Positions 1 to 7,850 of a DNA stretch of 16,348 nt are shown here, in pieces. Origin of the DNA: an uncultured bacterium (GTDB lineage Bacteria; Bacillota; Clostridia; Lachnospirales; Lachnospiraceae). A program made the translations under genes and the position numbers. Below the pieces are notes generated by a model. The model ran no database searches, had not been told where the DNA came from, and worked only from the letters and a program-made list of their open reading frames with translations. The stretch is taken from assembly GCA_905214955.1 (NCBI GenBank), contig CAJMON010000069.1, positions 1 through 16,348 of the forward strand. The letters run 5' to 3'. Numbering within the stretch: position 1 is the first letter of the stretch; each line of letters begins with the position of its first letter.

Positions 1-37
1 AAATAAAAATTTAATGTATAAAATGCACAAAAATAAG

Positions 38-66
38 TTGCACAGATGAGAAAATTCCGCTATAAT
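38..66 (+). promoter_or_regulatory. Promoter of the hydCBA operon
   Basis: TTGCAC (38-43) and a consensus TATAAT (61-66) are separated by exactly 17 bp. The sequence upstream is very AT-rich, as an UP element would be. A TGCACA direct repeat (24-29 and 39-44) overlaps the -35 box, but I recognise no known operator in it. Transcription should start near 73, giving a short leader before hydC. Confidence 0.8.
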
Positions 67-102
67 GAGTGATATGACAATTTATTAGGAGGAGGTATGA
101 GA

Positions 103-582
103 ATGTTAGATCAGTCCTACTATGAAAAAGCGGATGAGATCATTGAACACTATGGGAAAAAGCCCAGTTCTCTGATTCCCATTATGCAGGATATCCAGGG
201 AGAGTACCGGTATCTTCCAGGAGAACTGCTCACCTATGTGGCTGGAAAAATTGGGGTAACGGAAGCAAAAGCCTACAGCGTTGCGACCTTTTACGAGAAT
301 TTTTCCTTTGAGGCAAAGGGAAAGTACATTATTAAAGTGTGTGACGGAACGGCCTGTCATGTGCGGAAATCCACACCGATTCTGGAAGCCCTGCAGAAAG
401 AACTTGGGCTTAGCAAAAAGAAACACACCACCGATGATATGCTTTTTACTGTGGAAACCGTGTCCTGTCTGGGAGCCTGTGGACTTGCACCGACCATGAC
501 GGTGAATGACGAAGTCCATCCCAATATGACTCCGGAAAAGGCACTGGCACTGTTGGAGGAGCTGAGAGGAGGCACAGCATGA
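103..582 (+). CDS. hydC: HydC: NuoE-like [2Fe-2S] subunit of bifurcating [FeFe]-hydrogenase
   Basis: This is the small thioredoxin-fold [2Fe-2S] subunit of the soluble NAD-linked hydrogenase, homologous to NuoE of complex I, and it passes electrons near the flavin subunit. The four cluster ligands are visible as C80-x4-C85 (VCDGTAC) and C122-x3-C126 (SCLGAC), followed by GLAPT. The N-terminal helical part contains the usual YLPGE and ATFY motifs. At 159 aa it matches the family, about 160 aa. An ATG also exists at 97, but it lies one base after the AGGAGGAGG ribosome binding site (87-95). The ATG at 103 sits 7 nt from it and is the better start. The gene overlaps hydB by ATGA, which implies translational coupling. 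In this family the order NuoE-like, NuoF-like, HydA is typical of the bifurcating enzymes of Thermotoga and Ruminococcus. Confidence 0.93.
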   Translation: MLDQSYYEKADEIIEHYGKKPSSLIPIMQDIQGEYRYLPGELLTYVAGKIGVTEAKAYSVATFYENFSFEAKGKYIIKVCDGTACHVRKSTPILEALQKELGLSKKKHTTDDMLFTVETVSCLGACGLAPTMTVNDEVHPNMTPEKALALLEELRGGTA

Positions 583-2450
583 GAATTGCAAACAGAGAAG
601 ACCTGAAAAAAGTCTGTCAGGCGGAGCTGGAAGAGATCCGTTCTTACAAATGCAGAGTGCTGGTGTGTGCAGGTACTGGATGTATCGCCACCGGATCTCA
701 GAAAATTTACGAACAGTTCCTGGAATTGTGCCGGGACATGGAAGGTGTATCGGTAGAGTTTCAGAAAGACGTGCCTCATCTGGGTGTGGTAAAGACCGGA
801 TGTCAGGGTATCTGTGAACTGGGGCCGTTAGTCCGCATAGAACCGGCTCACTTTCAGTATGTGAAAGTACAGCCGGAAGACTGCCGGGAGATTTTTGAAA
901 AATCTGTTCTGGCAGGAGAACCGGTAGAGCGGCTTTTCTACCACAAGGGAGAAGAAAGCTTTGCAAAACCGGAAGATATTCCGTTTATTGCAAAGCAGAC
1001 TAGAATTGTTCTGGAAAATTGCGGAAAGATTGATGCAGAATCCATTGAAGAATACATAGCGGCCGGTGGATTTTCCGCTTTGTCAAAAGCATTGTTTGAT
1101 ATGACACCGGAGCAGGTGGTAGACGAAGTAGACCGTTCCGGACTGCGTGGAAGAGGCGGCGGCGGATTTCCGGCAGGAAGAAAATGGAAGCAGGTAGCCA
1201 GACAGCCGGAAAAAGTCCGGTACGTTGTCTGTAATGGAGACGAGGGAGATCCGGGAGCATTTATGGATGGCAGTGTCATGGAAGGAGATCCATACAAGCT
1301 TCTGGAGGGCATGGTGATCGCAGCATACGCAGTGGCAGCCCATGACGGCTACATTTACGTGCGTGCAGAGTATCCCTTGTCGGTAGCCAGACTGCGCCAT
1401 GCTATCAGCGAGATGGAAAGCCACGGACTTTTGGGAGAGGATATCTTAGGAAGCGGCTTTTCTTTCTATATGCATATCAACCGGGGAGCCGGAGCGTTTG
1501 TCTGCGGCGAAGGAAGTGCCCTGACAGCCTCCATTGAAGGAAACCGGGGAATGCCCCGTGTGAAACCGCCCCGTACCGTAGAAAAAGGACTCTGGGAGAA
1601 ACCCACGGTATTAAATAATGTAGAAACCTTTGCAAATGTGCCAAGAATCGTTCTGGAGGGAGCTGACTGGTTCCGCACCATCGGAACCGAAGGCAGCCCA
1701 GGAACCAAGACCTTTTCCATTACCGGCGTTATTCAGAACACCGGCCTGATTGAGGTGCCCATGGGAACTACCCTGCGGGAAATCATTTATGACATTGGCG
1801 GCGGTATCAAGGACGGCGGAAAATTCAAAGCCGTTCAGATCGGAGGACCTTCCGGCGGATGCCTGACGGAAGAACATCTGGATGTGGGACTGGATTTTGA
1901 TTCTGTGAAAAAATATGGAGCCATTGTAGGGTCCGGTGGTCTGGTAGTCATGGACGAGCATACCTGTATGGTGGAAGTGGCCCGTTTCTTCATGAGCTTT
2001 ACCCAGCGGGAATCCTGTGGAAAATGCGTTCCCTGCCGGGAGGGTACCAAGCGGATGCTGGAGATTTTGGAGCGGATCGTTGCCGGACAGGGAAAACTTT
2101 CCGATCTGGATGAGCTTCAGGAAATTGCAGAAATGGTAAAGAATATGGCGCTGTGCGGTCTTGGAAAGAGCGCACCCCTTCCGGTTTTGAGTACCTTAAA
2201 GACTTTCCGGGATGAATATGTGGAGCATATCGTGGATAAGAAATGCCGGGCAAAGACCTGCCAGGCTCTGCGCCAGTATAAGATCAATCCGGAATTCTGC
2301 AAGGGCTGCAGCAAGTGTGCCAGAAACTGTCCGGTGGGAGCCATCACAGGCCAGATCAAGAAATGTTACCATATTGACCCGAATATCTGTATCAAGTGCG
2401 GTGCCTGCAAGGACAACTGTGCGTTTGATGCAATTTATGTAGAAGCGTAG
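579..2450 (+). CDS. hydB: HydB: NuoF-like NAD(H)/FMN subunit of bifurcating [FeFe]-hydrogenase
   Basis: This 623-aa flavoprotein subunit oxidises NADH or reduces NAD+ and carries the bifurcating FMN. Domains in order: an N-terminal thioredoxin-like [2Fe-2S] domain (C30, C35, C75, C79); the NuoF core with the glycine-rich FMN/NAD motif GRGGGGFPAGRKW (191-203) and NGDEGDPGAF (219-228); an SLBB domain around 380-430; the NuoF [4Fe-4S] site ESCGKCVPCREG (C480, C483, C486) with C526; and a C-terminal double [4Fe-4S] ferredoxin (C574/C577/C580/C584 and C604/C607/C610/C614). The extra N-terminal and C-terminal iron-sulphur domains separate it from plain NuoF and match HydB/HndC. The AGGAGG at 567-572 gives 6-nt spacing to its ATG. 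The stop codon overlaps the ribosome binding site of hydA. Confidence 0.95.
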   Translation: MRIANREDLKKVCQAELEEIRSYKCRVLVCAGTGCIATGSQKIYEQFLELCRDMEGVSVEFQKDVPHLGVVKTGCQGICELGPLVRIEPAHFQYVKVQPEDCREIFEKSVLAGEPVERLFYHKGEESFAKPEDIPFIAKQTRIVLENCGKIDAESIEEYIAAGGFSALSKALFDMTPEQVVDEVDRSGLRGRGGGGFPAGRKWKQVARQPEKVRYVVCNGDEGDPGAFMDGSVMEGDPYKLLEGMVIAAYAVAAHDGYIYVRAEYPLSVARLRHAISEMESHGLLGEDILGSGFSFYMHINRGAGAFVCGEGSALTASIEGNRGMPRVKPPRTVEKGLWEKPTVLNNVETFANVPRIVLEGADWFRTIGTEGSPGTKTFSITGVIQNTGLIEVPMGTTLREIIYDIGGGIKDGGKFKAVQIGGPSGGCLTEEHLDVGLDFDSVKKYGAIVGSGGLVVMDEHTCMVEVARFFMSFTQRESCGKCVPCREGTKRMLEILERIVAGQGKLSDLDELQEIAEMVKNMALCGLGKSAPLPVLSTLKTFRDEYVEHIVDKKCRAKTCQALRQYKINPEFCKGCSKCARNCPVGAITGQIKKCYHIDPNICIKCGACKDNCAFDAIYVEA

Positions 2451-2462
2451 GAGGGAAAGCAT

Positions 2463-4154
2463 ATGGGAACGATGACGATTGACGGAAGAAAAGTCGAATT
2501 TACAGATGAAAGAAATGTGCTTTCCGTGATCCGGAAAGCGGGAATCAACCTGCCCACATTGTGTTACCACTCTGAGGTATCCACATTTGGAGCCTGTCGT
2601 CTGTGTACCGTAGAAGATGACAAAGGAAAGACGTTTGCATCCTGCTCTGAAGAACCCAGAGATGGCATGGTGATCTATACCAATACAGGAAGAATCAAAA
2701 AATACCGGAAGCTGATCGTAGAGCTTCTTCTGGCAGCCCACTGCAGAGACTGCACCACCTGTGTAAAGAGCAGCGAGTGCGTGCTCCAGGATCTGGCACA
2801 CCGGATGAACATTACCAATGTACGTTTTCAGAATACCAGAGAACAGCGGCCTCTGGATGAAAGTTCCCCGTCTCTGGTGCGGGATCCCAACAAGTGCATT
2901 CTCTGCGGAGACTGTGTACGTGCCTGCGAGGAGATTCAGGGCATTGGAGCTCTTGGGTTTGCATTTCGAGGAACGGATGCCATGGTCATGCCTGCATTTA
3001 ATAAGAAGATTGCGGAAACCAACTGTGTCAACTGCGGCCAGTGCCGGGTGTTCTGTCCCACAGGCGCCATCTCCATCAAGACTCATATGGAGCAGGTATG
3101 GGATGCCCTGACAGATCCTAATGTCCGCGTGATTGCCCAGATCGCACCGGCTGTCCGTGTGGCAGTGGGAGATGCCTTCGGGCTTCCCAAAGGCAGAAGT
3201 GTCATGGGCAAGATCGTGGCAGTGCTGCATCGGATGGGATTTGATGAAGTCTATGATACCACGTTCAGCGCCGACCTGACTATTATGGAAGAAACCAAGG
3301 AATTTCTGGAACGGATCGGAAGAGGTGAGCGGCTTCCGCTGCTGACTTCCTGCTGTCCTGCCTGGGTGAAATTTGTCCATGACCAGTATCCGGAGTTTGT
3401 GCCCAATATTTCCACATGCCGTTCTCCACAGGAAATGTTCTCCGCAGTTATCAAGGAACATTACCGCGGCTATGAGAAGAATCAGGGAAAGAAGACCGTT
3501 ATTGTCTCCATCATGCCCTGTACCGCAAAGAAGATGGAAATTCTCCGTCCGGACAGCGTAAACCACGGGGAGCGAAATACCGACTGGGTTATCACTACCA
3601 CAGAGCTGATCCGCATGATCAAGAATTCCGGTATCGACTTTGCCAGCCTGGATTCCGAAGCCTGTGATATGCCTTTCGGTTTCGGAAGCGGCGGCGGTGT
3701 CATCTTTGGTGTGACCGGCGGTGTGACAGAAGCGGTACTGCGCCGTCTGGTGGACGGACATGACAAAGTTTCCATGGATGCCATTGCAGAATGTGGTGTC
3801 CGGGGAGACGAAGGAATTAAGGAGTTTACCGTTCAGTACAAGGGTATTCCCATCAATGTCTGTGTGGCCAGCGGTCTGGCCAATGCACGCACCGTCATGG
3901 AGCGGGTGAAGAACAAAGAAGCCAACTATCAGATCATTGAGATCATGGCCTGCAGAAGAGGCTGTATCATGGGAGGCGGCCAGCCGGTAAGAGCAGGAGA
4001 TCGAACAAAGGCAGCCAGAGCGAAAGGCCTGTACAATGCAGACAACATTATGATTATTAAGAAGTCTGACGAGAATCCGTTGGTGAAGACTTTGTACGAA
4101 GGTCTGTTAAAGGGAAAAGAACATGAACTTCTCCACAATGAAATTCCTTGGTAA
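2463..4154 (+). CDS. hydA: HydA: catalytic subunit of NAD-linked [FeFe]-hydrogenase (group A)
   Basis: This is the H2-activating subunit, 563 aa and cytoplasmic. It begins with a plant-type [2Fe-2S] domain (C34, C45, C48, C61). A His-ligated [4Fe-4S] site follows (H93, C97, C100, C106), then two [4Fe-4S] clusters (C145/C148/C151/C155 and C188/C191/C194/C198). The H-cluster domain has TSCCPAW at 295-301, MPCTAKK at 351-357 and ACRRGCIMGGGQP at 496-508. Ligands are C298, C353, C497 and C501. Their spacing (55, 144, 4) equals that of Clostridium pasteurianum CpI, with C297 at the proton-relay position. It ends soon after the H domain and has no C-terminal [2Fe-2S] extension like that of Thermotoga HydA. 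Maturation genes hydE/F/G are not in the window. AGGAGG at 2449-2454 overlaps the hydB stop and serves this start. Assignment to the bifurcating NADH/ferredoxin type rests on the hydC-hydB-hydA operon. Confidence 0.95.
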   Translation: MGTMTIDGRKVEFTDERNVLSVIRKAGINLPTLCYHSEVSTFGACRLCTVEDDKGKTFASCSEEPRDGMVIYTNTGRIKKYRKLIVELLLAAHCRDCTTCVKSSECVLQDLAHRMNITNVRFQNTREQRPLDESSPSLVRDPNKCILCGDCVRACEEIQGIGALGFAFRGTDAMVMPAFNKKIAETNCVNCGQCRVFCPTGAISIKTHMEQVWDALTDPNVRVIAQIAPAVRVAVGDAFGLPKGRSVMGKIVAVLHRMGFDEVYDTTFSADLTIMEETKEFLERIGRGERLPLLTSCCPAWVKFVHDQYPEFVPNISTCRSPQEMFSAVIKEHYRGYEKNQGKKTVIVSIMPCTAKKMEILRPDSVNHGERNTDWVITTTELIRMIKNSGIDFASLDSEACDMPFGFGSGGGVIFGVTGGVTEAVLRRLVDGHDKVSMDAIAECGVRGDEGIKEFTVQYKGIPINVCVASGLANARTVMERVKNKEANYQIIEIMACRRGCIMGGGQPVRAGDRTKAARAKGLYNADNIMIIKKSDENPLVKTLYEGLLKGKEHELLHNEIPW

Positions 4155-4186
4155 GTGGTTTTTAGTGCATGAATAACCTGTTATAT

Positions 4187-4235
4187 GTCACGAAAAAGCA
4201 TAATACGAAAAAGTATTATGCTTTTTCTTCGTGAC
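4187..4235 (+). terminator. Terminator of the hydCBA operon
   Basis: A 20-nt left arm (4187-4206) pairs with 4213-4235 around a GAAAAA loop, with only a three-base bulge. The inner part, AAAAAGCATAATAC facing GTATTATGCTTTTT, has its T run in the descending arm, as in a rho-independent terminator. The outer GTCACGAA/TTCGTGAC pairing extends the stem and makes the element nearly symmetric. Confidence 0.8.
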
Positions 4236-4326
4236 AGAAATTGCAGAAAAATGCAAAAAATATGGAGAGAGGGTAATCGGGAATGTGTCAAAATGGCTGA
4301 AAAATGCACAGAAAATGTCAGATCCA

Positions 4327-4355
4327 TTGACAGAAGGCGCCTTCTGCTCTATAAT
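4327..4355 (+). promoter_or_regulatory. Perfect consensus promoter of the phosphotyrosine module, with spacer palindrome
   Basis: TTGACA (4327-4332) and TATAAT (4350-4355) are both perfect consensus and 17 bp apart. A perfect 16-bp palindrome, CAGAAGGCGCCTTCTG (4331-4346), begins in the last two bases of the -35 box and fills most of the spacer. Such a site would suit a dimeric repressor. Transcription should start near 4362, about 65 nt before cpsB. Confidence 0.88.
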
Positions 4356-4425
4356 AGAAGCGCTTTTAAACTTTGAAATTTACTGAATAACGGACACAGA
4401 ACAGAAAGAGTTTGAGGTTTGATAG

Positions 4426-5136
4426 ATGCCGGTAATTGATTTTCATTCACATATCCTGCCAGGAATTGATGATGGCAGCAAGGATTTGGAAACCTCACTG
4501 GAAATGCTGCGGATGTCGACCGCACAGGGGGTTACAGATATGGTTGCAACTCCCCATTTTTATGCGTCTAAAGAAGGGTTTGAGACCTATCTGGAAAAAC
4601 GGATCCATGCATTTGAAACGCTGTGTGCCAGCCGGACACCGGATATGCCGCAGATCCGTCTGGGAGCAGAAGTGGCGTTTTTCAAGGGAATCAGTCAGGC
4701 AGAGAAGATCGAGGAGCTTGCGGAGCAGACAGGCAGGATTCTTCTTCTGGAAATGCCCTTTATGGAGTGGACAGACCGGGATATTCAAGAAGTAGAACGG
4801 ATGGCATCCTGCGGTAGATACACTCTGATGCTGGCTCATCTGGAACGTTACATGGGAATGTCAGAGAACAAAAAGAAACTGAAAGAGCTTCTGGAATTCC
4901 CAGCAGTGGTGCAGATCAATGCGGAGAGCCTGCTGGACTGGAAAAAAAGCGGAAAATTAGTCCGAATGTTCCGCAAAGGCCAGGCAGAGGTGCTGGGGAG
5001 CGACTGCCATGGAATCCACCACAGACAGCCCAACCTGTCAAAAGGCCGGGAAGTGCTGGAGAAGAAGCTGGGACACGAATTCCTTGAACAGATGGATGCA
5101 CAGGGAAGCAGACTGCTTCGCATAGAAGGAGAGTAA
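4426..5136 (+). CDS. cpsB: CpsB/CapC-type PHP-family protein-tyrosine phosphatase
   Basis: This is a manganese-dependent PHP phosphatase expected to dephosphorylate the tyrosine tail of the CpsD kinase encoded downstream. It has 236 aa, close to CpsB/YwqE/CapC length. Metal-site motifs occur in family order: DFHSHILPGIDDG (H7, H9, D15), ATPHF (H44), AEVAFF (E82), LAHLERY (H138) and GSDCHG (D193, H195). There is no signal peptide, so it acts in the cytoplasm. TGAGGT around 4413-4418 gives about 8-nt spacing to the ATG. It is the first gene of a run continuing through the kinase, with gaps of only 1 to 49 nt. The family assignment is firm; the actual substrate is inferred from the operon. Confidence 0.92.
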   Translation: MPVIDFHSHILPGIDDGSKDLETSLEMLRMSTAQGVTDMVATPHFYASKEGFETYLEKRIHAFETLCASRTPDMPQIRLGAEVAFFKGISQAEKIEELAEQTGRILLLEMPFMEWTDRDIQEVERMASCGRYTLMLAHLERYMGMSENKKKLKELLEFPAVVQINAESLLDWKKSGKLVRMFRKGQAEVLGSDCHGIHHRQPNLSKGREVLEKKLGHEFLEQMDAQGSRLLRIEGE

Positions 5137-5137
5137 G

Positions 5138-5278
5138 ATGTCAAAAAAAGAGATTGCAGTAATCATTGCAAGTGTTGTTTTATTTGTAATCCTGGCCGCG
5201 CTGGTCGTGTTTGAAAGACAGAATCCGGAAGGTGGTACCGTGATACTTCAGAACCTGCTTGGCAGCGCCGGAAAGTAA
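5138..5278 (+). CDS. 46-aa single-pass membrane protein of the phosphotyrosine module
   Basis: This short ORF begins one base after the cpsB stop and is preceded by AAGGAG (5126-5131, 6-nt spacing). It encodes 46 aa: MSKKE, then a continuous hydrophobic stretch from about residue 6 to 25 (IAVIIASVVLFVILAALVVF), then a polar tail FERQNPEGG...GSAGK. The Lys-rich N-terminus suggests N-in topology with a short outer tail. There is no lipobox or obvious cleavage site. It fills the gap between cpsB and the LCP gene, so it is translated as part of the operon. I do not recognise a family. It could be a membrane partner for the kinase adaptor or the LCP protein, but this is a guess from position. Confidence 0.75.
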   Translation: MSKKEIAVIIASVVLFVILAALVVFERQNPEGGTVILQNLLGSAGK

Positions 5279-5290
5279 GTGGAGATAAAA

Positions 5291-6283
5291 ATGACAGCAG
5301 AGTTTTTTAAAAAGACGAAAAAGATAAAAAAAGCCGTACAGGCAGCAGCTCTTGCAGCAGTTCTTGCCGCTAGCAGTTCCAGCGCCCTTGCCGATGCCGC
5401 CAGCGTGGAAAAGCAGGGAAGCAGGGAAGGTATCAATGTCACAGAGATCAACGGAGTGAAGTGCCGTCCAAAGACCCGGATGAAAACCTACCTGTTTATG
5501 GGGGTGGACAACAAAGGGGATGTAACTGCTGTGGAAAGTGAAGAAGACAGCAGCGGACAGTGTGATGTGCTGCAGCTTCTGGTGATTGACCAGAATGCAA
5601 ATACCTATGCCATTGTGCCTATTAACCGGAATACTATCACTGCAGTAAAGAGCCTGGAGGATGATGGAACCTACATTGCCACATCTGATGTGCAGATCGC
5701 CCTTGCTCATGCCAATGGAGACGGTCTGGAGATCAGCTGTGAAAATACAGTGGATGCGGTGTCCAACCTGTTTTATGGAGTGCAGATCGATGGATATATG
5801 GCACTGAACATGGATGCCATTGCTACCATCAACCACCTGGCAGGAGGTGTGACTGTGACCATTGAAGACGACTTTTCAGAGTCGGATCCGTCCCTTCAGA
5901 TGGGTGATACAGTGACCCTGACAGATGAACAGGCCGTGCATTATGTGCATGACCGGATGAATGTAGGAGATGGCACAAACGAATGCCGGATGCGCCGCCA
6001 GGATGCCTACATGGCAGGACTTCAGGAAATTTTCATGCAGAAAGCTTCTGAAAATGATTCTTTCGTAATGGACGCATACAGTGCCCTTGGAGAATATATG
6101 GTGACAGACCTTTCGAAAAAGGACTGCAGCAAGATTGCCAAGGCAATTCTGAAAAATGAGTCCCTTGGAAAGTTTACCATAGATGGAACCACTTCGCTGG
6201 ATTATCTTGGATTTGATGAGTTTTATCCATACCAGGACAGCCTGGCAGATGTGGTGCTCCAGCTTTTTTATGAAAAACTGTAA
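5291..6283 (+). CDS. Divergent LytR-CpsA-Psr (LCP) family secreted protein
   Basis: LCP enzymes transfer glycopolymers from lipid carriers to peptidoglycan outside the membrane. This protein has 330 aa. A basic N-terminus (KKTKKIKK), a hydrophobic alanine-rich segment (15-35) and an ALA-DAAS cleavage-like site suggest export. LCP landmarks are FMGVDN (69-74), a CDVLQLLVI strand (91-99), the arginine of PINRNT (R113) and HYVHDRMNVGDG...RMRRQ (217-237). Two usually conserved positions differ. The Asp of the family IPRDT motif is Asn115, and the first Arg of the YVRxR motif is His220. A GTG at 5279 is in frame, but GGAG (5281-5284) sits 6 nt before ATG 5291 and marks that start. It lies between the small membrane protein and the Wzz gene. 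Reduced activity or a different acceptor is possible. Confidence 0.8.
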   Translation: MTAEFFKKTKKIKKAVQAAALAAVLAASSSSALADAASVEKQGSREGINVTEINGVKCRPKTRMKTYLFMGVDNKGDVTAVESEEDSSGQCDVLQLLVIDQNANTYAIVPINRNTITAVKSLEDDGTYIATSDVQIALAHANGDGLEISCENTVDAVSNLFYGVQIDGYMALNMDAIATINHLAGGVTVTIEDDFSESDPSLQMGDTVTLTDEQAVHYVHDRMNVGDGTNECRMRRQDAYMAGLQEIFMQKASENDSFVMDAYSALGEYMVTDLSKKDCSKIAKAILKNESLGKFTIDGTTSLDYLGFDEFYPYQDSLADVVLQLFYEKL

Positions 6284-6299
6284 CAGCTTGTAAAAGCTG
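6284..6299 (+). other. Intergenic GUAA-tetraloop hairpin in the operon
   Basis: CAGCTT (6284-6289) and AAGCTG (6294-6299) form a perfect 6-bp stem closed by GTAA, a GNRA-class tetraloop in RNA. It starts right after the LCP stop codon. No T run follows, so it is not a terminator. It may mark mRNA processing or protect the upstream transcript. Confidence 0.4.
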
Positions 6300-6332
6300 C
6301 AAGAACATGAAGAAAGAAACAGGAGAAAAACA

Positions 6333-7136
6333 ATGAGGAATGCTGAAAACGTGAAAATGGAAAAAGCGGAAGCAGGATTTGAAGTGGTAAACGGCAGAAG
6401 AGGAATGGCTGCCGGAAACGACGAGGAGATGGAAATCGATCTCCTGGATCTTGGCAATATGCTGCTGGATAAGATCAAGTACATCATTCTGTGCCTGTTA
6501 ATAGGAGCAGTTCTGATGAATCTGTATTCTTATTTCCGTATTGCCCCCACTTATACTTCCGTGGCAAAGATGTATATTGTGTCAGCCTCTGATGACAGTG
6601 TGGTGGATCTGACAGACTTAAACATTGGAAAAGCGCTGACATCGGACTATGAAGACCTGATGCTCAGCTATCCGGTACTGGATCAGGTGATCGAACAGCT
6701 GGACCTGGATATGACTTCCGAATCTCTGGCCGGCCTGATTTCCATTACCAACCCGACAGATACCCGTATTTTAAAGATTACAGTGACGACCACAGATGCA
6801 GAGCTTTCCAGAGATATTGCCAATACTCTGGTGAGTGTATCACTGGAGTATCTGCCCAAGACCATGGGAACGGAACAGCCAAACGTTGCTCAGGAAGCCC
6901 GCGTGGCAGTTCACAAAAGCGGTCCAAGCTATCTGAAATACACCGTGATCGGTGCATTATTAGGAGCAATTTTGTGCTGTGGGTTCTTTACCGTGAGATA
7001 TCTTATGGATGACACCATCCATAATGGAGAAGATCTGGAAAAATATTTTGGAATCGTTCCCCTTACGGTGATTCCGGATATTGATTCCATAGATGAGAAA
7101 AAAAGCAGAAAGTATTCGAAAAGGGGGAGAAAATAA
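6333..7136 (+). CDS. cpsC: Wzz/CpsC-type chain-length determinant, tyrosine-kinase adaptor
   Basis: This is a membrane adaptor that activates the cytoplasmic CpsD kinase and sets polysaccharide chain length. It has 267 aa: a cytoplasmic N-terminus of about 48 residues, TM1 at about 49-68 (YIILCLLIGAVLMNLYSYF), an extracellular Wzz domain beginning PTYTSVAKMYI, and TM2 at about 203-224. The short cytoplasmic tail contains DDTIHNGEDLEKYFGI, the segment that in Gram-positive systems contacts the kinase. AGGAG (6321-6325) gives 7-nt spacing to the ATG. The N-terminal extension before EIDLLDLGNML is acidic, poorly conserved-looking and longer than in many CpsC proteins. A later start is possible, but the ribosome binding site supports this one. 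The stop lies 3 nt before the kinase start. Confidence 0.88.
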   Translation: MRNAENVKMEKAEAGFEVVNGRRGMAAGNDEEMEIDLLDLGNMLLDKIKYIILCLLIGAVLMNLYSYFRIAPTYTSVAKMYIVSASDDSVVDLTDLNIGKALTSDYEDLMLSYPVLDQVIEQLDLDMTSESLAGLISITNPTDTRILKITVTTTDAELSRDIANTLVSVSLEYLPKTMGTEQPNVAQEARVAVHKSGPSYLKYTVIGALLGAILCCGFFTVRYLMDDTIHNGEDLEKYFGIVPLTVIPDIDSIDEKKSRKYSKRGRK

Positions 7137-7139
7137 GCG

Positions 7140-7850
7140 ATGGGATCCATTCAGATTGAATTTCCACAGCTTCCCTACGAGGTAGAAGAAGCATTAAACA
7201 GACTGCGTGTAAATGTGAAGTTTTGTGGAAAAAACACCAGAAAGATTCTGATTGACAGCAGTGTACCAGATGAGGGAAAAAGCTTTGTTTCCGTGCAGCT
7301 GTGGCGGATGCTGGCAGAAGCAGGATTGCAGACAGTCCTGGTGGATGCAGATCTGCGTAAGTCTGTAATGAAAGAACGCTATTATTTCCAGTATTCGGAA
7401 AAAGAGCCCAAAGGACTGGATTATTATCTGTCTGGTTTGGCAGAGTATTCGGATATTGTGTATCATACCAATGTCAAAAATGGTGATATTGTTCCGTGTA
7501 CCAATCTTTTGGAGAATCCTTCCACACTTCTGGAAGATCCAAGAATGGAAGAGCTGCTGGATAAACTGGCAGAAGATTACCGCTATGTGATCGTAGATGC
7601 ACCGCCGCTGGTGAATGTGGCAGACGGCGTGCAGATGGCACATATGTGTGACGGTGCGATCCTGGTGGTGAATAGTGGAGAGACTTCCAAAACTCTGGTA
7701 AAGCAGTCTTTAAATCAGCTGGAAAGAGCAGACTGCAGACTGCTTGGTGTGATCCTGAATAAAGCACAGACTGCCACCAGGGCTTACTATAAGTATTATG
7801 GAAAATACGGAAGTTATTATTACGGAAAAGACCATAACAGTGAAAATTGA
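7140..7850 (+). CDS. cpsD: CpsD/CapB-type bacterial tyrosine kinase (BY-kinase)
   Basis: This cytoplasmic P-loop autokinase is normally activated by the CpsC tail and reversed by CpsB. It has 236 aa. The N-terminal EEALNRLRVNVKF (16-28) matches the BY-kinase activation helix. Walker A is SSVPDEGKSF (K47, S48), Walker A' is VLVDADLRK (D69, D71) and Walker B is YVIVDAPP (D153). The residue before EGKS is Asp, and Phe replaces the usual Thr after GKS, both modest deviations. The C-terminus is a tyrosine cluster, AYYKYYGKYGSYYYGK (215-230), with eight tyrosines as the expected autophosphorylation tail. GGGGAG (7124-7129) lies 10 nt upstream of the ATG. All parts needed for a phosphorylation cycle are encoded here, but no polysaccharide synthesis genes follow. 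Confidence 0.92.
   Translation: MGSIQIEFPQLPYEVEEALNRLRVNVKFCGKNTRKILIDSSVPDEGKSFVSVQLWRMLAEAGLQTVLVDADLRKSVMKERYYFQYSEKEPKGLDYYLSGLAEYSDIVYHTNVKNGDIVPCTNLLENPSTLLEDPRMEELLDKLAEDYRYVIVDAPPLVNVADGVQMAHMCDGAILVVNSGETSKTLVKQSLNQLERADCRLLGVILNKAQTATRAYYKYYGKYGSYYYGKDHNSEN

Noticed and set aside
106..966. 286-aa reading frame on the minus strand over hydC and hydB
   Set aside because: It lies opposite two firmly identified genes and its translation shows no domain; it is a codon-bias shadow.
2196..3761. 521-aa reading frame on the minus strand over hydB and hydA
   Set aside because: Long but antisense to conserved cluster-binding domains, rich in His/Cys in no recognisable pattern, and without a ribosome binding site.
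4185..4376. 63-aa reading frame after hydA
   Set aside because: It runs through the hydCBA terminator and the next promoter, and lacks a ribosome binding site.
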